Origin: a virus
IMG/VR virus record: IMGVR_UViG_3300028394_000133
Coordinates: 1 to 42,089 of that record
Length of the DNA: 42,089 nucleotides
Strand: one strand, 5' to 3'
This document shows positions 36,649 through 42,089 of this stretch, in pieces (positions within the stretch are counted from its first letter, which is position 1; each line of letters opens with the position of its first letter). Under the pieces are notes generated by a model. The model was not told the origin of the DNA and ran no database searches. It saw only the letters and a program-made list of their open reading frames with translations. Both the position numbers and the translations under genes were made by a program.

Positions 36649-39575
36649 TGTGTTTTTCCTGAATTAAAAGTAATTAAATTGCGTACATCAATCGGAGAAG
36701 AAACGCTACTGGTGACTGGGAATAGCGATTGCAGTAAGGGCACCGAAGAAGCAGGGGGGGCCGGAGGAGCCAGGATTACCGACGGAGGTAAATTTGTTTG
36801 CCTGGAAGTAATCACAGGAGTATTAATTGGTGCTGTAGTCACTACTGCTGGGTCAAAGCCAAAAACACGCACGGCATCAAAACTGCCTTCACTAGTTTGG
36901 ACTTCTTGTTCCACTGCCGCATCAGCTGGTGCTACCTCTGCAGGCGGTGCTGTCCTAACGGGCTGGGTCGGAGGAACATTAGGTAACTTATCGGGGAGAA
37001 GACTAATACCTTGTGCTTCTGCCGCGGCCACATCAACTCCCTCGGGGATTCTTCTGGCCAAAGCCAACATGGTAACAATTTGCGTAGGCGACAGTCCGCT
37101 AATTTGATTTGGACCTAATCCTAGTTTTTCGGCGCCGCTGAATATTGTTTGATTTATTCCCTGTACCGAAGCATTAATTTTTTGCGCAACTTTTGTTATT
37201 GGAGAAAGTGCGGCGTTAATTGCGGTGCTTCCTTTGGTTGCCGCGGCTTGTAAGGCGGCGCCTGCTTCTGATGCTAGCCTGGCAGGTGTATTTAATATAC
37301 TAGTAATGTCTTTGTTGATACCATTAATAAAATTAAGAAGCGGCATTTGTCGGCTAGGATTAAATCTTCTAGTATCTTTTACTACTTGATCATTTGGGTT
37401 TGGCCTAGTTTTCATTACATCTAAGTCGTCTTTAACATCAACGTTGATATCCCCTTCTATGTTTGGCATCCTCATTACTTCAATTGTTTGTTTGAATGCG
37501 CCTTCTTTAAAATGAGACTTAATTTTTTTAATCATGTAGACCCCAGAAAATGACATCTTTTCAAAATCAAAGTTCATCATTCCGCTGTCTTTTCCTGAAG
37601 TTAGTATATCAATTGGATTTCTAAAATTTAAGTTTATAAGAACCAATCCTCTGCTTAGGTCTGTTTCATTATCCTCTGTTATCCCCGGTCTTAATATTTT
37701 AGGAACATAATTTCCGAGCCCGCCGGTGGCAAGAAAAAACGGGTCTCCAATAATTTCTAATTCACCTATAAGTGCGGCATATTGAGTACTTTTTTGTAGA
37801 CTTGTAAACAAATCTTTAGCCAAGATAGAATACGGGTCCGTTTGCGGGGGTCCCGCATTTCCTCCGCTAGATTGGGTTTGATTGGCCTCGTTAGTTGGCA
37901 TACTCACCGGGGTAGACAATATTCTTTTGTCAAGAACTTCTAACCTTGAAGGTTGCTTTTCAACCTGGACAGTGCCGGCAGGGGCCGCGCCGTCTTTGCT
38001 AGGAACTGCATCACTATTACCGTTGGCGGGCGGAGTACTTTGAAAAAACAGGCTGTTAAAGTTTAACCTAAAAGATAAAACATCTGTATTTTTACCTGTA
38101 TAGGTATAATTGTATTTCCTGTGTATCAGTGGGTTAAGGTCTTCTTGAGACGCACCTATTGCCTCATATCCCGGAATCATTGTGAAATGTATTTTATAAG
38201 GAGTCACTACATAAGTTATCTTTTTAAATTGATTCCTAGTCACAGGGTCTACATCTAGATTGTCAACTTCTATACTAACTCTAAAAAAGTCTATCATTCC
38301 GTTATTATCTATAGTTCCTTCTTTTCCTATAGTTTTTAAAATATTTTTAAGATATTCGCTATCGCGAATAATTGCTGATATAATTTCAGAAATGTTTGCA
38401 CCATCGGCAAACATTGCTAGAGTTTTTCCCGGTTCATATCTCACCGAATCTTGATTTGTGCCAGGATTATAGGGATTAGGTCGAGTCGGATCACTTGGAT
38501 CTGCAAATGCATAAACTCTGTTATCTCTTAATAATTCTGCAATTTTTGCTTGGCCTATTTTGTTTGTTTTTTTCCTGTCGGGATCTCGATTCCCATCTTT
38601 GTCAATTTCTGGAAAAATTATATCGTATACATCATGGTCGGTTGCGTTGGCCGCAGGCTTACTGGCCTTATCATCAGCAGTTATTTGCTCATTTTTTTTC
38701 TTTATAAAATCTTTTAATATTTCTGAAACTGTACTACCCGACATCTGAACCGGGCGAGTTAGTCGATTAGGTGCACCAAATGCTAGATCATTAAACGGCA
38801 TACCTTTTATACGATATCGTGTGCCGTTTTCGGTTAGGTCTACATCCATGCCATTAATTGTAAAAGGAAAATATCTAGTCGATCCGGGAACCTCGATTGA
38901 TTCGGATTCATTTTGATCAGGATATCCTATAAATTGCATCTTTAATAAAAACACAGCCCCTTGATATCCATTATAACCGGTAGCAATAGCCGTAGCATGT
39001 AGTGCATCAATAAATCCGGTAGTGCTTAGTGGTTCAAAAATTTCAAAAGATAATGCTGTGCTAAATGAGTTTCCCGCTGATGGTTTCAATGCGGTTATTT
39101 CAACATTCTCGATAAACATGTCAAAACGTCCTGCACTACGTTTATTAAACTCTGAAATTGTGACAACATCATTTATTTTACTAAAATTAACAATGCCGCC
39201 TGCTGGGTTACGAATAGGATTAGTTAGTTGTTTACCCGAAGTTAACGATCTACCATTTCCATCTACTTTAACTGCTCCGTAAGTGGCCGCCGCATTTAAC
39301 CCTGCAGTTCCTTTGCCACCTGATTTTAAAATAACAAAGTCTAATTTAGCATCTCTGTATTTGGTAGGGTCATTGGCGATTTCTCTTGGCAATCCTGCCA
39401 GTGTAAAATTGTAAGTATATGATCTAAAATAGTTTAATACATTTGCATTGGGGTCTACATAGGGGCGTTTTCCTCTAATTACCACTGGTTCAAGACCGTC
39501 AGCTACTGCCTTTGTTCCGTCTGGCAAAGTTATATTAATTTTGGCAGGAGTTTTTGTTACAATCTCAGTTCCCAT
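36645..39575 (-). CDS. Large baseplate hub-like protein (976 residues)
   Basis: This protein lies between gp53 and the gp5-like spike. The N-terminal third includes YVDPNANVLNYFRSYTYNFTLA, RFDMFIENVEITAL, FEIFEPLSTTGFIDAL and FPFTINGMDVDLTENGTRYRIKG, which read as a beta-rich phage hub domain. A Lys/Asp-rich helical segment follows, then VVTPYKIHFTMIPGYEA and KKIKSHFKEGAFKQTIEVMRMPN, similar to late-control-gene-D/gp27-like hubs. The last ~250 residues are Ala/Pro-rich and probably disordered. Position and partner suggest it replaces gp27, the ring on which gp5 sits, but this is inference. AGGAAT precedes the ATG. Confidence 0.6.
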   Translation of the reverse strand: MGTEIVTKTPAKINITLPDGTKAVADGLEPVVIRGKRPYVDPNANVLNYFRSYTYNFTLAGLPREIANDPTKYRDAKLDFVILKSGGKGTAGLNAAATYGAVKVDGNGRSLTSGKQLTNPIRNPAGGIVNFSKINDVVTISEFNKRSAGRFDMFIENVEITALKPSAGNSFSTALSFEIFEPLSTTGFIDALHATAIATGYNGYQGAVFLLKMQFIGYPDQNESESIEVPGSTRYFPFTINGMDVDLTENGTRYRIKGMPFNDLAFGAPNRLTRPVQMSGSTVSEILKDFIKKKNEQITADDKASKPAANATDHDVYDIIFPEIDKDGNRDPDRKKTNKIGQAKIAELLRDNRVYAFADPSDPTRPNPYNPGTNQDSVRYEPGKTLAMFADGANISEIISAIIRDSEYLKNILKTIGKEGTIDNNGMIDFFRVSIEVDNLDVDPVTRNQFKKITYVVTPYKIHFTMIPGYEAIGASQEDLNPLIHRKYNYTYTGKNTDVLSFRLNFNSLFFQSTPPANGNSDAVPSKDGAAPAGTVQVEKQPSRLEVLDKRILSTPVSMPTNEANQTQSSGGNAGPPQTDPYSILAKDLFTSLQKSTQYAALIGELEIIGDPFFLATGGLGNYVPKILRPGITEDNETDLSRGLVLINLNFRNPIDILTSGKDSGMMNFDFEKMSFSGVYMIKKIKSHFKEGAFKQTIEVMRMPNIEGDINVDVKDDLDVMKTRPNPNDQVVKDTRRFNPSRQMPLLNFINGINKDITSILNTPARLASEAGAALQAAATKGSTAINAALSPITKVAQKINASVQGINQTIFSGAEKLGLGPNQISGLSPTQIVTMLALARRIPEGVDVAAAEAQGISLLPDKLPNVPPTQPVRTAPPAEVAPADAAVEQEVQTSEGSFDAVRVFGFDPAVVTTAPINTPVITSRQTNLPPSVILAPPAPPASSVPLLQSLFPVTSSVSSPIDVRNLITFNSGKTQ

Positions 39576-39576
39576 A

Positions 39577-39876
39577 TTAAATTCCTAGAGAAGATTGTAT
39601 GTTGGTTAATTTAGGCAAATAAATCCTAACGCCTGCTACAAGATCAAACACAGGATCTTTTAACACATTTCGATTCCTTGCGGCAAACACCCACCACAAC
39701 CCCACATCTCGATAAAGATCGTAGGCTAACATATCGGGCCTATATTCATAATCTTTAGGAACCACAAACTCAATGTCGTCAACTTCCGCTATGATATCAC
39801 GCGGTTTGATAACATCTAAATACCCATTGGTATTAGGTGTAGTATAGTAAGGGCTGGTTTTTTGATATAGAGACAT
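39577..39876 (-). CDS. gp53: Baseplate wedge protein gp53
   Basis: The product is 99 residues from the ATG at 39876. An ATG at 39912 would add 12 residues read inside the upstream gene and is less likely. It contains MSLYQKTSPYYTT, VDDIEFVVPKDYEYRPDMLAYDLYRD, VGLWWVFAARNRNVLKDPVFDLVAGVRIYLPK; the last part is the LysM-like domain of T4 gp53. gp53 clamps the inner wedge to the hub during baseplate assembly. T4 gp53 has 196 residues; this one is about half that. It starts two bases after the stop of the tail-tube-family gene and is followed directly by the hub gene. Confidence 0.85.
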   Translation of the reverse strand: MSLYQKTSPYYTTPNTNGYLDVIKPRDIIAEVDDIEFVVPKDYEYRPDMLAYDLYRDVGLWWVFAARNRNVLKDPVFDLVAGVRIYLPKLTNIQSSLGI

Positions 39877-39878
39877 GA

Positions 39879-40610
39879 TTAAATGTATACTGAATTGTAT
39901 TTGGCAAGCCAATTTTTAACTGAAAATTGTTGCATTTCGTTTCTACTGTACACAGGCAAACAAACAATGTTGATGCTAGACACTATAGGAACCGAAGCTT
40001 GGCCGTAAACCGGGTCTGCTGTTTGCTTGCCGAGAGTGATGTAATCTACTTCGGCTGGCAGGTCAACCCTATAGCTGGTGATAACTACCGGAATATCTTT
40101 TAACATGAATTCTCCATATGCAGATAATCTACACACAGGCGGAGGTGCTCCTGCATCCGAGTCGTTACCAAATCTCATCTTAGTCAGTGCCTTGATCAAA
40201 TGTACCGTGGCTAGATATACTGTGGCATCTGTTTCATTTTGTACAGTGAATTTTCCACTGATATTGATGGAACCAACACTGCTATTTTTGTAAAAATGTT
40301 GAGTATAATTTCCGTGAGTAGGATTTAAAGAACTGTATTCTGCTTTGACATCATAAGTAATTTGCGGAGTATAAGGAAAAATTATTCCTTGATTTCCTCG
40401 AGTTGCTAGTTCATTATTTTTTCCAGAAGTTGATTCTTTTATGTATTTTTCAGGAACTTTGATACGAACTCTCAGGTCATCTTTCTTAATGTTTCCTTGC
40501 AGATCTCGAATAGTTATTAGTGGGGCAGAAGGAGCCGGACGCTCTGCTCCGAAAAAAATATTTCTGGCTGAACTAGCAAAACCAGATAATATGCCGTCTA
40601 AGTTTGCCAT
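39879..40610 (-). CDS. Tail-tube-family baseplate protein (gp48/gp54-like)
   Basis: This 243-residue protein has the pattern of T4 tube-family proteins (gp19/gp48/gp54): a basic N-terminus, IFPYTPQITYDVKAEYS, NPTHGNYTQHFYKNSSV, GSINISGKFTVQNETDATVYLATVHLIK, LSAYGEFMLKDIPVVITSYRVDLP, and a C-terminal beta strand (VPIVSSINIVCLPVYSRNE). gp54 and gp48 start and cap the tail tube on the hub. Which of the two this is cannot be decided here. GGAGAT gives a strong ribosome-binding site. It is the first gene of the minus virion block; the gap to gp55 is the only divergent spacer on this side. Confidence 0.68.
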   Translation of the reverse strand: MANLDGILSGFASSARNIFFGAERPAPSAPLITIRDLQGNIKKDDLRVRIKVPEKYIKESTSGKNNELATRGNQGIIFPYTPQITYDVKAEYSSLNPTHGNYTQHFYKNSSVGSINISGKFTVQNETDATVYLATVHLIKALTKMRFGNDSDAGAPPPVCRLSAYGEFMLKDIPVVITSYRVDLPAEVDYITLGKQTADPVYGQASVPIVSSINIVCLPVYSRNEMQQFSVKNWLAKYNSVYI

Positions 40611-40668
40611 ATGATCTCCATTATGATATATTTAACCGATAAATAAACTGCTAACTTAATTACTGTGG

Positions 40669-40696
40669 TTGACAAACAACACTTCTGTGTTATACT
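40669..40696 (+). promoter_or_regulatory. Host-type extended -10 promoter for gp55
   Basis: TTGACA (40669-40674), a 16-base spacer and TATACT (40691-40696), with TGT just before the -10 box (extended -10). It would give a leader of about 20 bases with AAGGAT before the ATG at 40722, so the late sigma factor is made by host polymerase early. The rest of the 111-base divergent spacer shows no clear minus-strand promoter; GATAAATA near 40639 faces plus with no gene close by. Confidence 0.75.
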
Positions 40697-40721
40697 TAAG
40701 AATAAGGATAATAATTAAAAT

Positions 40722-41639
40722 ATGACCGCAATCTTCACCACGAGAAAAGTAAAATACCTAAATAATCGAGACCTATTAGCAGAAATACACAGAAGTAAAT
40801 GTTCTTTTTCGAGTTTTACTCAACCCGAATTCCAACAATACGACATCATACTTCCAAATCTAAGCAAGGTCAACATACGTAGCATTGCCGATGCTAAACG
40901 AACCAAAGCTAAAAGACTAGGGCTACTTGCATTCTCGGCCGCAAGACTCTCGGGCGATAAAAAAATAAAATTAGCCGAATGTGTTCCGGACTACAAAACA
41001 ATTGCCAAGACAGATATTATTATTCGTATAATGACCTTTGATCATATTCCACTAGCGCCGGGACGTAAAAAAACTACCAAAACTGTAGCCGATAGTCATG
41101 ACAAAGTAAATTTTCCGCCATTCCAACATTGGAAATTTAATGATCAAGACGAATTGATATGCGTTGGAAAAAGTCACTGGAAAGGCCCAATAGACACTGG
41201 ACACTTTAGCAAAGATCACGGTCGTATTACTGAAAACTTAGGTAAAATGTATATCAAACTCAGCGAGAGATATGCACAGCGTAGCAACTGGCGTGGTTAT
41301 ACCTATATCGACGAGATGAAAGGGCAGGCAATTCTACAGTTGAGTCAAATTGGACTACAGTTTGATGAATCAAAATCAGAAAACCCGTTTGCCTATTACA
41401 CTGCGGCTGTTACCAATAGCTTTACCAGGGTACTCAACATTGAAAAGAAAAGTCAAAATATTCGAGATGACCTGCTCGAAGATGCAGGATTAACTCCTAG
41501 TTCAACTCGGCAGAATGCTCATGAGTACGCAGAAGAAACTGCTCGCCAGGCCGAACTATATAAAAATATGCGTATGCCCAAGAGTGAGGAGGATCTTCCG
41601 GAAGATGAAGACGAAGAAATTGAAGAACCTAATCCTTGA
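40722..41639 (+). CDS. gp55: Late-transcription sigma factor gp55 with N-terminal extension
   Basis: This 305-residue protein contains, from about 170 to 262, the gp55 signature: MYIKLSERYAQRSNWRGYTY, DEMKGQAILQLSQIGLQFD, NPFAYYTAAVTNSFTRVLNI, KKSQNIRDDLLEDAGLTPS. This corresponds to sigma region 2, which lets host RNA polymerase read TATAAATA late promoters. T4 gp55 has 185 residues. Here about 165 residues precede the sigma core (YLNNRDLLAEIHRSKCSFSSF, QYDIILPNLSKV, NFPPFQHWKFND, LICVGKSHWKG). The first 115 look like a separate small phage protein now fused. A Glu/Asp-rich tail ends the protein; in T4 the C-terminus contacts the sliding clamp, but a clear clamp motif is not seen here. Confidence 0.85.
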   Translation: MTAIFTTRKVKYLNNRDLLAEIHRSKCSFSSFTQPEFQQYDIILPNLSKVNIRSIADAKRTKAKRLGLLAFSAARLSGDKKIKLAECVPDYKTIAKTDIIIRIMTFDHIPLAPGRKKTTKTVADSHDKVNFPPFQHWKFNDQDELICVGKSHWKGPIDTGHFSKDHGRITENLGKMYIKLSERYAQRSNWRGYTYIDEMKGQAILQLSQIGLQFDESKSENPFAYYTAAVTNSFTRVLNIEKKSQNIRDDLLEDAGLTPSSTRQNAHEYAEETARQAELYKNMRMPKSEEDLPEDEDEEIEEPNP

Positions 41640-41664
41640 CTTTTAAATTGATAGCTGTTAAACT
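41636..41664 (+). promoter_or_regulatory. Extended -10 promoter for gp47
   Basis: TTGACT (41636-41641), a 17-base spacer and TAAACT (41659-41664) with TGT before it. The -35 box overlaps the gp55 stop. The inverted repeat ATTGATAG/CTATCAAT covers the spacer and -10 box. Confidence 0.5.
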
Positions 41665-41670
41665 ATCAAT
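41647..41670 (+). promoter_or_regulatory. Inverted repeat over the gp47 promoter
   Basis: ATTGATAG (41647-41654) and CTATCAAT (41663-41670) are perfect 8-base inverted repeats around the 8-base centre CTGTTAAA. They overlap the putative -10 box and end just before AGGAG of the gp47 ribosome-binding site. The sequence could be a repressor operator or an RNA stem. Confidence 0.4.
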
Positions 41671-41683
41671 AGGAGAATAATTT

Positions 41684-42089
41684 ATGGCCTTGTTTAAAAA
41701 GGTAGCCTGTTTCACTGATATTCATTTTGGTTTAAAATCAAATTCAACTACTCACCTCCGTGACTGTGAAGAATTTGTAGATTGGTTTATTCAAGAAGCA
41801 AAAGATGCAGGATGTGAAACCTGCATCTTTTTAGGGGACTGGAGCCATAATAGAAACAGCCTTAACCTATATACGTTAGATACGTCTATTCGATGTTTGG
41901 AAAAACTTGGCGCGGCCTTTGAGCAGTTCTTTTGGTTTCCTGGCAACCACGATTTGTTTTACAAAGACAAGCGAGACATTCATTCCTCGGCGTTTGGTCG
42001 CCACATTCCAGGAGTTACCGTTGTAGATGGTATAACAACTCTTGATGATGTTACCCTTGTTCCGTGGTTGGTAGGGGACGAATGGCGTT
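41684..42089 (+). CDS. gp47: gp47/SbcD-like recombination nuclease, 3' truncated
   Basis: The frame opens with AGGAG and an ATG and runs off the right edge after 135 codons. It shows metallophosphoesterase motifs: CFTDIHFG (Asp12, His14), FLGDWSHN (Asp52, His55) and FPGNHDLF (Asn88, His89), which bind two metal ions. In T4, gp47 pairs with the ATPase gp46 to resect DNA ends for recombination-dependent replication. gp55 followed by gp47 is a common T4-like order, and gp46 would be expected further right. About 120 bases into the frame lies a terminator-like hairpin. Confidence 0.87.
   Translation, partial: MALFKKVACFTDIHFGLKSNSTTHLRDCEEFVDWFIQEAKDAGCETCIFLGDWSHNRNSLNLYTLDTSIRCLEKLGAAFEQFFWFPGNHDLFYKDKRDIHSSAFGRHIPGVTVVDGITTLDDVTLVPWLVGDEWR
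41801..41832 (+). terminator. Terminator-like hairpin inside gp47
   Basis: AAAGATGCAGG (41801-41811) pairs perfectly with CCTGCATCTTT (41820-41830); the loop is ATGTGAAA and five T residues close the structure (41828-41832). Within a coding region this could cause premature termination when translation is slow, acting as an attenuator, or may be chance. Confidence 0.4.

Noticed and set aside
36634-37107. 157-residue plus-strand open frame rich in Gly, Ala and Thr
   Set aside because: It lies antisense to the low-complexity Ala/Pro-rich C-terminus of the hub gene, which has ribosome-binding site and context. Composition explains the open frame.
40611-40721. Search for a minus-strand promoter driving the virion block
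   Set aside because: No NATAAATA or good -35/-10 pair was seen on the minus strand in the divergent spacer, so none is claimed.
1-42089. tRNA genes, CRISPR arrays, insertion sequences, integrase or attachment sites
   Set aside because: No cloverleaf-like gene, spaced direct-repeat array, transposase or recombinase was recognised; the gaps between genes are too short for most of these.

Overview
The window is a densely coding, A+T-rich stretch of a T4-like myovirus (contractile-tailed phage) genome, probably from an aquatic phage of a Gram-negative bacterium. This rests on a recognisable T4-type baseplate cluster (gp53, gp5-like, gp25, gp6), a T4-type late sigma factor (gp55), the start of the gp47 recombination nuclease, a T4-type RNase H, phage thymidylate synthase, and T4-style late promoter octamers (TATAAATA and the relaxed NATAAATA form). 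Many small proteins have the look of conserved families of marine T4-like phages. The host cannot be named from the sequence; the outer-membrane-barrel-like protein at the left edge and the host-type -35/-10 promoters fit a Gram-negative bacterium. No tRNA, CRISPR array, insertion sequence or integrase was seen. No gap between genes is longer than about 110 bases.

Layout. (1) 1-1903, plus strand: end of a beta-barrel protein, a cupin, a MazG-like pyrophosphohydrolase, a small protein and a HIT protein. (2) 1900-2811, minus strand: a lone radical SAM protein, convergent with the HIT gene (stop codons overlap inside a palindrome) and divergent from queE. (3) 2869-6548, plus: queE with a split iron-sulphur motif, a hypothetical gene, RNase H / 5'-3' exonuclease, and four small conserved phage genes. 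(4) 6545-9057, plus: a MoxR-type AAA+ ATPase and a metallopeptidase-like/VWA protein, each with its own host-type promoter and separated by a strong intrinsic terminator. (5) 9070-11085, plus: three small genes and thyA. (6) 40610-11082, minus: a 29.5 kb virion block read right to left: tail-tube-family protein, gp53, a 976-residue hub-like protein, gp5-like spike, gp25, gp6, a giant 4541-residue protein, a collagen-like protein, a structural protein, and four paralogous fibre genes. (7) 40722-42089, plus: gp55 with a long N-terminal extension, then the start of gp47.

Working together: MazG, ThyA, RNase H, QueE and gp47 serve nucleotide pools, DNA replication, recombination and possibly base modification. 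gp55 would recruit host RNA polymerase to late promoters, several of which lie just upstream of start codons here. The minus block builds the baseplate and its fibres.

Most interesting signal: at two places (5847-5887 plus strand, 2809-2840 minus strand) a late promoter octamer overlaps the 5' arm of a hairpin whose 3' arm covers the start codon. Read-through RNA should hide the translation start, while late RNA would begin too far downstream to form the hairpin. This matches the known logic of T4 lysozyme gene e. Other notable items are the 36-residue split of the QueE cluster motif, the MoxR/VWA-peptidase pair, the 4541-residue protein with a predicted beta-propeller, the four-member fibre family with exchanged C-termini, and a terminator-like hairpin inside the gp47 coding region.
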